Positions 16,561 to 24,669 of a DNA stretch of 44,752 bases are shown in pieces. The translations under genes were made by a program, and so were the position numbers. The DNA comes from GCA-2687025 sp964473525 (lineage in GTDB: Bacteria > Poribacteria > WGA-4E > GCA-2687025). The stretch spans positions 1 to 44,752 of the forward strand of contig CAYYPK010000048.1 of NCBI GenBank assembly GCA_964473525.1, written 5' to 3'. The notes under the pieces are model-generated. The model was given only the letters and a program-made list of their open reading frames with translations. It did not search any database and was not told the origin of the DNA. Each line of letters opens with the position of its first letter. Position 1 is the first letter of the stretch.

Positions 16561-17229
16561 CTAGACGAACGCGAACACGCGCGTCGGAGCTGCGGACGAA
16601 TTCGCCAGCTTCATCGGCGCCACAACCACCTGGCAGGTGGCGGGGAGCTCATCAAGCGCGCGCAGGTTCTCGATGATCGGGACCTGGTTCTCGAGGAAGA
16701 TGTGGTGGGACGGGAAGCCGTCGCGCGGCCCCCAGATACTCTCGATGGCGCACGCGTCCGTGCCGATGAGCTTCACGCCACGATCTACAAGCCACTGCGT
16801 GCCGGGACCATCCAGCCCGATCCAGTTCTGGTTGAAGATGCTCTCACCGAAGAGCGCCTCCATGCCGGTCTTCAGGAAGACGATAGCGTCTTTAGGGAAG
16901 GAGCCGCCCGCGTCCTCCCAAGCCTGCAAGACGTCGTCGGTGATGCTGTCGCCCGGCTTCAGATGGCTCACGTCCACGAGATGCGCCTCGCCCGTGAGGC
17001 GCCACAGCTCGACCTCGCCGACGTTGTACCCGTCGGCGTACATTAAGCACGGCGTGTCCATGTGCGTGGCGGTGTGGCCGGACACGTCGATGCGGGACTC
17101 GAAGTAGCCGTCCTGCGCCATCGTCGCGGTGTGGTACAGCTTCGCCGGGCCGATGGCAGGCTCGCGGGGCGAGTCGGCGTCCACGGTGTACGTCAGGTCG
17201 ATCATCCGCTCGAACGCTATCTGAGCCAT
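16561..17229 (-). CDS. Cyclase-family metal-dependent hydrolase (kynurenine-formamidase-like)
   Basis: 222 residues from ATG 17229, chosen because gagggg lies nine bases upstream; ATG 17238 would be too close to it. The motif GHTATHMDTP (residues 51-60) is the cyclase-family metal site HxGTHxDxP with Ala in place of Gly (His52, His56, Asp58). LIGTDACAIE and FPSHHIFLENQVPIIENL are the other typical blocks. Relatives hydrolyse N-formylkynurenine or close polyketide and isatin rings. No kynurenine genes are near. It follows the ABC ATPase and glutaredoxin-like genes on the same strand with a 56-bp gap. Confidence 0.88.
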   Translation of the reverse strand: MAQIAFERMIDLTYTVDADSPREPAIGPAKLYHTATMAQDGYFESRIDVSGHTATHMDTPCLMYADGYNVGEVELWRLTGEAHLVDVSHLKPGDSITDDVLQAWEDAGGSFPKDAIVFLKTGMEALFGESIFNQNWIGLDGPGTQWLVDRGVKLIGTDACAIESIWGPRDGFPSHHIFLENQVPIIENLRALDELPATCQVVVAPMKLANSSAAPTRVFAFV

Positions 17230-17285
17230 GCGTGGCATCCCCTCACGACGTTGCGTTGCTACTGATCTCGACCCTGTATCCGCAC

Positions 17286-17573
17286 TCACCGCGCGCTCCG
17301 TAGCCGCGCCTTCCACGCCGACTTGAGCCGCCGCCCAAGCCGCCGCTCGTGCACATGATAGAGGCACAACTGCGCCCCGTCCATCTCCACGACGGGGATC
17401 ATGAGCTTGTACTCCTCACGCCACGCCTCGTCCGACTCGATGTCCCGGTACTCGACATCCACGGGGATGTCCGAGAGCTTCGCCAGGACGCGCGCGACCG
17501 CTTCCCTCGCCTTGTCGCAGAGCGGGCAGTCCTGCTTCGTGTAGAACTGCAAGCGGAGGGGTTCGGTGTGCAT
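17286..17573 (-). CDS. Glutaredoxin-like (thioredoxin-fold, DUF836-type) protein
   Basis: 95 residues. LRLQFYTKQDCPLCDKAREAV gives a CPLC redox pair at residues 16-19. DVEYRDIESDEAWREEY and IPVVEMDG (the cis-Pro loop) complete a short thioredoxin fold. Members reduce disulfides or glutathione-like adducts. It starts ten bases after the ABC ATPase gene, hence probably co-transcribed, but no strong ribosome-binding site is visible. The longer open frame to 17909 lies inside the ABC gene and is rejected. Confidence 0.85.
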   Translation of the reverse strand: MHTEPLRLQFYTKQDCPLCDKAREAVARVLAKLSDIPVDVEYRDIESDEAWREEYKLMIPVVEMDGAQLCLYHVHERRLGRRLKSAWKARLRSAR

Positions 17574-17583
17574 GGCGCGGCTG

Positions 17584-18669
17584 TCAGGCAGGTTCGGTCG
17601 GTTTGGGCAGGGCGATAACGTCCGACGCGTCGAAGGCGACGTGGACACGATCCCCGGGTTGGTGTTCGACATGTCCCGGGTTGTAGATCGACGCCCGCAT
17701 CGCGACGTCGCCATGCAGCGACACCTCGTACTCCTCAATAGCCCCGAGATACGTGGCGCCGACGACGGTGGCTTCGCAGCAGTTCGTGTTCTCCTCCGCC
17801 GTCTCCGAGATACGTAGCGACTCCGGGCGGATGGACAGCACGGTCTGGTCGCCGCTCGACAGCCCAAGCCGGGCGTTGCACTGCACATCGCCCACGGGGG
17901 TCTCAACACACATGGACCCTCCGCCGTTCGTCTCTACCCGCCCGTCAAGGAAGTTCGTGTCGCCGATGAAATGGGCGACGAAGGCGTTGTCCGGCTCTGC
18001 GTATATCTCCCGCGGGCCGCCTATCTGTATGATCTGTCCGTCCCGCATGACGGCGACGCGGTTCGCCAGCGACAAGGCCTCTCTCTGGTCGTGCGTAACG
18101 TAGATCGTCGTGAGGCCGACCTCGCCGTGGATGCGCTTAATCTCCTGCCGCATCTCGTCGCGGAGCTTCGCGTCGAGGTTGCTGAGGGGTTCGTCCAGTA
18201 AGAGCACGTCCGGCTCGATGACGAGCGCGCGCGCCAACGCGACGCGCTGCTGCTGCCCGCCCGACAGCTGGTTGGACGACCTGTCCGCGTAGTCGTTCAT
18301 CTGCACGATGTCGAGCGCCCTATCGACGCGCTGCTTCTTCTGTGGCTCCGCGACCTTCCTCACGTTCAGCCCGTATTCGACGTTCTCGTAGACGGACATG
18401 TGCGGCCACAGGGCGTAGTTCTGAAAGACCATGCCTGTGTTGCGCTGATGCGGCGGCACGTTGCGCATGGCGCGGTCGCCGAAGCGAATCTCGCCTTCGT
18501 CAGGCTGGTAGAATCCCGCGACGGTACGCAGAGCCGTGCTCTTCCCACAGCCCGATGGGCCGAGAAGGAAGAACAGCTCGCCTTCGTGTATCTCGAAAGT
18601 CACGCCGTCGACGGCGGCGACGTCCCCGAAGCGCTTCGTCACCGACTCGAACGTAACAGGCTTCGCCAT
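17584..18669 (-). CDS. ABC transporter ATP-binding protein (PotA/UgpC/FbpC type)
   Basis: 361 residues. Walker A GPSGCGKST (37-45), Q-loop MVFQNYALWPH (80-90), signature LSGGQQQ (135-141), Walker B VLLLDEP (155-161), H-loop His193. A C-terminal TOBE-type beta domain (about 240-361; QTVLSIRPESLRI, then DRVHVAFDASDVIALP) marks the family that powers uptake of sugars, polyamines, iron or anions. No permease or binding protein is in the window, so substrate is unknown and it probably serves permeases encoded elsewhere. Gene order downstream is glutaredoxin-like, then cyclase. Confidence 0.92.
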   Translation of the reverse strand: MAKPVTFESVTKRFGDVAAVDGVTFEIHEGELFFLLGPSGCGKSTALRTVAGFYQPDEGEIRFGDRAMRNVPPHQRNTGMVFQNYALWPHMSVYENVEYGLNVRKVAEPQKKQRVDRALDIVQMNDYADRSSNQLSGGQQQRVALARALVIEPDVLLLDEPLSNLDAKLRDEMRQEIKRIHGEVGLTTIYVTHDQREALSLANRVAVMRDGQIIQIGGPREIYAEPDNAFVAHFIGDTNFLDGRVETNGGGSMCVETPVGDVQCNARLGLSSGDQTVLSIRPESLRISETAEENTNCCEATVVGATYLGAIEEYEVSLHGDVAMRASIYNPGHVEHQPGDRVHVAFDASDVIALPKPTEPA

Positions 18670-18823
18670 TGGAGCGATTCCCAGACCACAAGGAACGCGA
18701 AGCTGCGCGAGGACGGGATGAAGTGTAGCACGCCGCCGGTCGACGCCGAACGCGGCGCGTCCTACTTCCTCCCTACACTACGCGTGCGCGCTCTCACTAG
18801 TTCCCGGAAGCAGCGCGACCGTG

Positions 18824-19234
18824 CTATGTCAACAGGCGCTCGTACCCAATGGACCGCAGATGGTCGGGATACTGCTTAATAGCGGGCTTCAGAAGTGGCA
18901 GGAGGCGTGACAGCTTGCTGAGAGGGCCGCGACACGAAACTCGCCCTGACATCACCTCGGCGATGATGTTGACCTTGCCCATCCAGAACCGATGGGCCAC
19001 GTCGGCGTGCATGGACATCTCGATGTCCGCCGGGACGTCGGACTCCCCAAAGCTAATCTCGTTGACGCCCTTCCGAGCGTCAATGGTGACGATCGCGTCG
19101 GGTTCCAGGTAGCGGAAGCGCGCGACCATGCCGGAGTCAGCGACGCGGTTGAACAGCGTCTCATCGTCCTTCATGCGCTCCAACAGGCCACCGACGCAGT
19201 TGTAGAAGTCCGTCTCGGTCTCGAACACACCCAT
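18824..19234 (-). CDS. SCP2 sterol-transfer-like domain protein
   Basis: 136 residues from ATG 19234 (gaggg six bases upstream; the open frame reaches a GTG at 19270). The layout fits the SCP2 fold: N-terminal helix, strands (MVARFRYLEPDAIVTIDAR), then DIEMSMHADVAHRFWMGKVNIIAEVMSGRVSCRGPLSKLSRLLPLLKPAIKQYP, where the amphipathic C-terminal helix covers a lipid cavity. It probably binds a lipid or acts as a regulatory lipid-binding module. No signal peptide. Neighbours give no clue. Confidence 0.65.
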   Translation of the reverse strand: MGVFETETDFYNCVGGLLERMKDDETLFNRVADSGMVARFRYLEPDAIVTIDARKGVNEISFGESDVPADIEMSMHADVAHRFWMGKVNIIAEVMSGRVSCRGPLSKLSRLLPLLKPAIKQYPDHLRSIGYERLLT

Positions 19235-19354
19235 GTAGCGCCCTCGCGTCAACGACGATTCCCGCGCCACGAATTATAGCAGGCGCGAGCGTTCGGCCGC
19301 ATTGACGACGAGCAGTGACCCCGTCAGTTCAACCCGGTCGGCGAGGCGGGTAGC

Positions 19355-20617
19355 TCATTTCACGACTACGAGCCTGCGTGTCTGCGAATGAGCGCCAGCG
19401 GTGAATCGGTACAGGTAGACGCCACTTGATACCGGGGAGCCGTCTTCGTCCCTGCCATCCCAATGCGCTGCGCCCACCCGCGTTGTGTGGTACCCGGCTG
19501 GCCGCATGCCCAGGGACAACGTGCGCACGAGGCGCGCGCGCAGGTCGTATATCCGCACGGTCACCTCGCTGGGTTCCGCGAGGCGATAGGGAATCCAGGT
19601 CTCCGGGTTGAAAGGGTTCGGGTAGTTCTGGCCTACCGCTGAGAGTGTCGACGCTGGCGCCGAGGAGAGCATCCTGAGCACCTGTATACCCCGTCGGAAC
19701 GTATCCGACCCATCGTCCGCGACCAGGGCCTCAGCCAACCAGTCGCCGACCCCCGCCGGCCGTGAGACCGGCGCCACGCGCGGAGCCGCCAGCGCGTCGG
19801 CCTCGCCGAAGTGACTCGCCACGGTTACGAGATCGACGATGTTGACGACTCCATCGCCGTTGACGTCCGCGGCAAGTCCTTCCCCAACCGCACCGAACTG
19901 CTGCGCCACGGTGACGAGGTCGACGATATCCACTGCGCCGCTGTCGTTCGTGTCCCACGGCGTCAGCGCGACAACCGTGACGCTCACGGTCGCCGGGTCG
20001 CTCCGTGCTGTTCCGTCGTCGACGATGTACGTAAAGGCGTCATCGCCCGTGTAACCAGGCTCTGGCGAGTAGCGCGCCTCTCCGTCAGAGACGGTCGCTG
20101 TCCCATGCGACGGCTGTCGATCTATCAGGTAGGCGAGGGCGTCACCATCCACGTCCGCGCCGGGCAGCGTGACCGTCACGGTGCGACCACGGTTGGTCTC
20201 CGCGGCAACCGCATCCGCCGTCGGTGGTTCGTTGACGGGTTCAGGAGTGGATGCCGCGTTCCCCGGATGCTTGCCATCCGCGAGTTCCGCGGCGTTCGTC
20301 ACTCCGTCGCCGTCGGAGTCGAGGTCGGCGACGGCGGCAAACGCTGCCGCAGCGGTGAGACCGCGATCCTGAGCGTTCGGATATGCCGCTTCCCAGTCGA
20401 GTCCGAAGTCGTTGCGAGGGGTGCCGCCACCGGTAGTGTGGCAGGTATTGCACCTGTTCCCATTCATCCCGGGCTCGCCGAGATCCGGGAGCGAAGGTAG
20501 CCGATCGGGGCGCCACTGGTAGCCGTGGGCGACCGAGGCAAAGACAATGAGAGCCGCTGCAACAGCGGCTGACCCATCGCGCGGCCCGCGCCGTGACGCT
20601 CGGGTAGTGGTTCGCAT
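19355..20617 (-). CDS. Secreted mono-heme/dockerin-like protein with FlgD-type sorting tail
   Basis: 420 residues. Signal peptide about 1-32. RCNTCHTTGGG (55-65) holds a CxxCH heme-c site. DLDSDGDGVTNAAEL (98-112) is a thrombospondin-3/EF-hand-like calcium loop. Residues about 131-215 form a cadherin/Ig-like domain. Two dockerin-like calcium repeats follow (DTNDSGAVDIVDLVTVAQQFG and DVNGDGVVNIVDLVTVASHFG, 222-271). The C-terminus (330-420, NYPNPFNPETWIPYRL, DGSPVSSGVYLYRF, RRLVVVK) is the FlgD-like Ig fold used as an export/anchoring tail in Poribacteria and relatives. It probably sits on the cell surface. Whether heme is really attached depends on a Ccm system elsewhere. Confidence 0.88.
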   Translation of the reverse strand: MRTTTRASRRGPRDGSAAVAAALIVFASVAHGYQWRPDRLPSLPDLGEPGMNGNRCNTCHTTGGGTPRNDFGLDWEAAYPNAQDRGLTAAAAFAAVADLDSDGDGVTNAAELADGKHPGNAASTPEPVNEPPTADAVAAETNRGRTVTVTLPGADVDGDALAYLIDRQPSHGTATVSDGEARYSPEPGYTGDDAFTYIVDDGTARSDPATVSVTVVALTPWDTNDSGAVDIVDLVTVAQQFGAVGEGLAADVNGDGVVNIVDLVTVASHFGEADALAAPRVAPVSRPAGVGDWLAEALVADDGSDTFRRGIQVLRMLSSAPASTLSAVGQNYPNPFNPETWIPYRLAEPSEVTVRIYDLRARLVRTLSLGMRPAGYHTTRVGAAHWDGRDEDGSPVSSGVYLYRFTAGAHSQTRRLVVVK

Positions 20618-20885
20618 AGTGTCTATCCCGTACCAACTGGTGAGAGCGCGCGGACACGTCGCACGTTTCCACTGGCTGGCCGCACGTCCAGCCTCGCGCG
20701 TGTCAGCCGCGGAGGAGCAGCCGAGATACGGCGTCGCCAGGCGGAGCCACCAGAATCCTGCGCATTCTCACGAGGCGTCATTGGCTGTCTGGCGTGGACC
20801 GCAGCGGGTCGCCGAGCATCCAGGCCCAGTATACGGCATGGGGCGGACATCGTGCCCGTGGCGGGCCGCTCGCGCGGAGGCGGTT
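20618..20885. other. Intergenic region between pyk and the sorting-tail protein gene
   Basis: 268 bp with no supported gene or RNA. It should hold the 3' end of the pyruvate kinase message and the promoter of the 20617 gene; no clear promoter or terminator seen. Confidence 0.5.
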
Positions 20886-22322
20886 CTACGGCGCGACGCC
20901 CTGCAGCGCCTCGACCTTGATCATGTTCGTCGTGGTTTCCGTGTCGAGCGGGGCGCTGGCGACGATGACGACGACCCCCGAGCGCCACGGCAGGCCGGCG
21001 CCGCGCGCGGCGGTCTCGGCTCTGTGAAGAAGGTCGTCCGTGTCGGTAGGCGTGTCAATGCGGAGCGGGTAGACGCCACGCGACAACTGCAGCTGCCGCA
21101 GAACGGCCTCGTTCGAGCTGATGCCGAGGATCGGGACGCTGGGTCGGAACCTCGCCACCGCGCGGGCGACGGAACCCGACCTCGTGCAGCAGACGATGTA
21201 GTCCGCGTCCACGTGCTCGGCCAGACGGCACGCGGAACGGCTGATGGCGTTCTTGATGTTCGCCATCGGATCGCGCGACGGGTTGCGAGGCACGTCCGAA
21301 CCCAGCGCTCCGGGAGCTGTCGCGACCTCGCGCATGATGCGCACCGCGCCGATCGGATGCTTACCAACCGCCGTTTCGCCGGACAGCATTACGGCGTCCG
21401 TGCCGTCCAGGATGGCGTTTGCGATGTCCGTCAACTCGGCGCGTGTCGGACGCGGGTTCTCGATCATGGACTCCAGCATCTGCGTCGCCGTGACGACCGG
21501 GATGCCCCGCTCGTTCGCGCCACGGATGATGTCCTTCTGCGCCCACGGTATCTCGTGCATGGGAATCTCGACGCCAAGGTCACCCCTCGCGACCATGGCG
21601 CCGTCGGCGACATCCAGGATGTCGTCCAGGTTGTCGAGGGCGGCACGCTTCTCGATCTTCGCGATGAGCGGCGTCGTGTGCCCCGCCTCGGAGATCATGC
21701 GTTTCGCGGCGAGGATGTCCTCGCGAGTACGCACGAAGGAGAGCGCGACCCAGTCCACCCCCTGGTCGAGGCCGAAGCGCAGGTCGGTGACGTCCTTGTC
21801 GGTCAGAGACGGTAGAGTGAGCGCCTTCGCCGGGACGTTGATGCCCTTGTGCTCGCCGAGTTCGCCACCGACTACCACCTCGCAGACGATGTCGTCGCCG
21901 CCGACATCAGCGACACGCAGCTCCAGGGCGCCGTCCGCCATGAGTATCTGGTCGCCCACGTCGACTTCGGCGACGAGCCCGGCGTAGTTCATCGTGACGC
22001 GCGCCGCGTCGCCGGGGGCGTCGCCGGACGTGAGGACAAAACGCTCACCGGCCACGAGGCGCGCCGGGCCGTCCGCCAACGTGCCTGTGCGGATCTTAGG
22101 TCCCGAAAGGTCGAGCAGTATCGCTAACGGGAGCCCGACGTCCTCGGCGATCTTCCGCGTCAGGGCGATCCGCGCCGCGTGCTCGGCGTGCGAGCCGTGG
22201 GAGAAGTTCATACGGGCAACGTCCATGCCCGCTTCGGCCAGCGCGCGCGCGGTAGACTCGTCCGAGGACGCGGGTCCGAGCGTGCAGACGATCTTCGCGC
22301 GCCTACCTGTCATCGGGACCAT
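20886..22322 (-). CDS. pyk: Pyruvate kinase
   Basis: 478 residues, full length. Converts PEP and ADP to pyruvate and ATP, the last step of glycolysis. Hallmarks: KIVCTLGPAS (10-19), MNFSHGSH, DLSGPKIRTG, the catalytic signature IAKIEK, MVARGDLGVEIP (metal and PEP site), VVTATQMLESM, and MLSGETAVGKHP. The C-terminal regulatory-type domain is present (CTRSGSVARAVARFRP, GVVVIVASAP). It is monocistronic by position: the neighbours are 268 bp downstream and 134 bp upstream. ATG 22322 is used; ATG 22313 is also possible. Confidence 0.97.
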   Translation of the reverse strand: MVPMTGRRAKIVCTLGPASSDESTARALAEAGMDVARMNFSHGSHAEHAARIALTRKIAEDVGLPLAILLDLSGPKIRTGTLADGPARLVAGERFVLTSGDAPGDAARVTMNYAGLVAEVDVGDQILMADGALELRVADVGGDDIVCEVVVGGELGEHKGINVPAKALTLPSLTDKDVTDLRFGLDQGVDWVALSFVRTREDILAAKRMISEAGHTTPLIAKIEKRAALDNLDDILDVADGAMVARGDLGVEIPMHEIPWAQKDIIRGANERGIPVVTATQMLESMIENPRPTRAELTDIANAILDGTDAVMLSGETAVGKHPIGAVRIMREVATAPGALGSDVPRNPSRDPMANIKNAISRSACRLAEHVDADYIVCCTRSGSVARAVARFRPSVPILGISSNEAVLRQLQLSRGVYPLRIDTPTDTDDLLHRAETAARGAGLPWRSGVVVIVASAPLDTETTTNMIKVEALQGVAP

Positions 22323-22456
22323 ACTCGGAGTTGCCCTTCAGTTCCTATTCATGTACGAGCGTTGACAACCGTCAGCGAGACCGATGGGTGACCGTCTCGG
22401 ACGCGGCCGTCCGGGCGAGTGGGCGCCATCGGCGCGCGTGTTGGGAGCGCTACGCA

Positions 22457-22873
22457 TTAGTCCGCGACTGAGATGAGCTGTAGGTTGCTGATGCGCCCGA
22501 AGTGACGGCGGTCTTCCGTGCACAGCGGCAGGTCATGGTGCAACGCGGTCGCGGCGATCAGGAGGTCGAGGTCTGGGATCATGGCGCCACGGCGACGCAG
22601 ATCGCCTCGAAGGACACCGAACCGCTGGGCGATCGCATCGGTGAGCTCGAGGGTGGTAATTCCCTCGCTAAGTGCCCTCTGCAGCGTCGCCTGTGATCGA
22701 CCCGGATCACGCGAATGCACGACCCCTTCGTACAGTTCCGCTATCGTGATAACACTCACCGCAAGGCTACCGAGACCAAGCTCCTCGAACCTGTCTCGGT
22801 ACGCCTCAACTCCTGACAGGTAATCCACCATCCAGTTGGTATCTATCAGGTAGCCGGGCGGCAGTCGCCTCAA
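22457..22873 (-). CDS. PIN-domain toxin (VapC-like)
   Basis: 138 residues. PIN ribonuclease fold: YLIDTNWMV with Asp11, ITIAELYEG with Glu46, IPDLDLLIAATA with Asp101/103, and LCTEDRRHF with Asp121, which supply the acidic metal cluster. Relatives cut specific RNAs, often initiator tRNA. The start is TTG at 22873, overlapping the antitoxin stop (TTGA), since no ATG lies before the first catalytic Asp. It is second in a two-gene operon. Confidence 0.88.
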   Translation of the reverse strand: MRRLPPGYLIDTNWMVDYLSGVEAYRDRFEELGLGSLAVSVITIAELYEGVVHSRDPGRSQATLQRALSEGITTLELTDAIAQRFGVLRGDLRRRGAMIPDLDLLIAATALHHDLPLCTEDRRHFGRISNLQLISVAD

Positions 22874-23121
22874 AGCTGAGGCACGGGCCGAGACGCTATC
22901 TCTCGGCTCTCCCGCAGGTGTCGCTTGAATTCGTCAGCGTCTATCAGGCCCTTCCAGGCCCCAAAAGCCGCCCGCACGGCCTCCTCGCGGCCCCCTTCCT
23001 CCGGGCCCGATTCGCCATCGTGGATCGTGACTTTCACCCGGTCGCCATCTCGTAGCGCAACTGCCTCTGGCAGCTGCAGTGCTCCGTCCCTGTAGACGGC
23101 GATTAGCGTCCGTGAAGGCAT
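22870..23121 (-). CDS. Antitoxin of PIN toxin (AF2212/DUF104-like)
   Basis: 83 residues. LIAVYRDGALQLPEAVALRDGDRVKVTIHD is the beta-strand signature of the DUF104/AF2212-type antitoxins rather than the AbrB or Phd types. It is followed by an acidic helical tail that probably binds the toxin. ATG 23121 has gaggag eight bases upstream. The stop overlaps the toxin start by four bases. Confidence 0.75.
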   Translation of the reverse strand: MPSRTLIAVYRDGALQLPEAVALRDGDRVKVTIHDGESGPEEGGREEAVRAAFGAWKGLIDADEFKRHLRESREIASRPVPQL

Positions 23122-23202
23122 GGTTCAGGCTCCTCTGCTACATACCGAACTGTAACACAGGACGACGCGGGCTGATGTCACTGCCACGCGAGTTGGGAGC
23201 CA

Positions 23203-24669
23203 TCACGGGTCGCCCCTCTCCGGCCCACCGATACCCAGTTCCTCGATGCGCCGCCGTAGCGTCGTGCGGCTGATGCCCAGCCACTGCGCTGCCTTCACCT
23301 GGTTGCCACCAGAACGTGCGAGCGCGATACCGAGCGTGGCCCGGTCCATGTGTCCTTGTAGTTCGTAGTAGACGTTCCCATCCTCGGCGGGGCCGGACAG
23401 CGCCGACAGCGCGCGCTCCAATAGCGCGGTAGGCGACCCGCCCGACGCGGGCGGCCGGACGTGCGGATCCAGGATGTCCGGCGGCAGATGATCGGCGAGG
23501 ATGACGCCGTCCCGCGCGAACACGGCGGCGCGACGGATAGCGTTCTCCAACTCGCGCACGTTGCCGTACCAAGGGCAGTTCGCGAGCGTCTCCATCGCCT
23601 TGGGGTCAGCGCCACGCAACGTGTGGCCCAGTTCGTCAGAGACGCGACCGAGGAAGTGCTCGATGAGCAGAGGGATGTCGTCGCGTCGTTCTCGCAAGGG
23701 CGGAAGCTGCATCGACACAACCTTGAGGCGGTAGTACAGATCCTCGCGGAAGTTTCCCTGCGCCAGGGCGTCCTCCAGCGGGATGTTCGTCGCCGCGATG
23801 ATGCGCGCGCGCACGGGCAGCGTCTGCGTGCCTCCCACGCGCTGGAACTCACGCTCCTGCAAGGCGCGCAAGAGTCGCACTTGCAGCGCGGGCGTCGTGC
23901 TCGCGATCTCGTCGAGGAAGAGCGTCCCGTCCTCCGCCGCCTCTATCTTGCCGATGGACCGCTGGTCCGCGCTCGTGAACGCGCCGCGCTCGTGCCCGAA
24001 TAGCTCGCTTTCGAGTAGCGTCTCGGCGAGAGCGCCGCAGTTCACCGCGATAAACGGGCGGTCGCGCTCCGGGCTGTTGTGGTGGATCATCCGCGCCACG
24101 CCCTCTTTGCCCGTCCCGCTCTCGCCTTCAATGAGCACCGTGACGCGGTTCATCGTCAGCATTCCGATGAGCTTGTAGACTTCCTGCATCGCCGGGCTTT
24201 CTCCGACGAGTCGTACCGGCGCGGCGTCGGGATCGAGCGCGGAATCGTCGGACGCGGCGGGAGTCAGTTCCTCCCGTAGGGAGTGCGCCTGCTCAATGCG
24301 GTCGAGTAGCGCGCGGAGACGCGCGAGGTCCAAAGGCTTCGTGAGGTAGTCGTAAGCGCCGCGCTGTATGGCTTCGATGGCGGTCTGCGCGGTGCCATAG
24401 GCGGTCATGACGATCACGTACGCGTCGGGATGCATCTCGCGGATACGGGGGAGGGCATCAAGGCCGCTGAGTCCGGGCAACTTGATGTCGCAGATAACGA
24501 TGGCGGGACGTTCGTCGCGCACCTTGTCGAGTCCGTCCTCGGCGGTGTGCGCCACGAGCGCCCGGTACCCCGCCCCTTCGAGGAACTGCTCGAACGCCCA
24601 GGTCGCCTTCTCCTCGTCGTCGATGACGAGAACCGCCTTCACGTCCTCCGTGTTGTCTGGGGCGATCAT
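23203..24669 (-). CDS. NtrC-family sigma-54-dependent response regulator
   Basis: 488 residues. The receiver domain (about 12-125) has DDEE, phospho-acceptor Asp61 (ICDIKLPG), MTAYG and Lys111. The AAA+ domain (about 155-390) has Walker A GESGTGKE (182-189), Walker B GTLFLDEI (248-255) and RERRDDIPLL. The sigma-54 contact loop reads GAFTSA (229-234) instead of the consensus GAFTGA. The C-terminus is a Fis-type helix-turn-helix (QVKAAQWLGISRTTLRRRIEEL). ATG 24669 overlaps the kinase stop as ATGA. It presumably activates sigma-54 promoters when phosphorylated by the neighbouring kinase; target genes unknown. Confidence 0.93.
   Translation of the reverse strand: MIAPDNTEDVKAVLVIDDEEKATWAFEQFLEGAGYRALVAHTAEDGLDKVRDERPAIVICDIKLPGLSGLDALPRIREMHPDAYVIVMTAYGTAQTAIEAIQRGAYDYLTKPLDLARLRALLDRIEQAHSLREELTPAASDDSALDPDAAPVRLVGESPAMQEVYKLIGMLTMNRVTVLIEGESGTGKEGVARMIHHNSPERDRPFIAVNCGALAETLLESELFGHERGAFTSADQRSIGKIEAAEDGTLFLDEIASTTPALQVRLLRALQEREFQRVGGTQTLPVRARIIAATNIPLEDALAQGNFREDLYYRLKVVSMQLPPLRERRDDIPLLIEHFLGRVSDELGHTLRGADPKAMETLANCPWYGNVRELENAIRRAAVFARDGVILADHLPPDILDPHVRPPASGGSPTALLERALSALSGPAEDGNVYYELQGHMDRATLGIALARSGGNQVKAAQWLGISRTTLRRRIEELGIGGPERGDP

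Noticed and set aside
17506..17535. CPLC as a heme site in the small redox protein
   Set aside because: No His follows the second Cys (CPLCD), and the fold is glutaredoxin-like with a cis-Pro loop.
20547..21815. 422-codon plus-strand frame opposite pyruvate kinase
   Set aside because: Antisense shadow caused by high GC; pyruvate kinase on the other strand is unmistakable.
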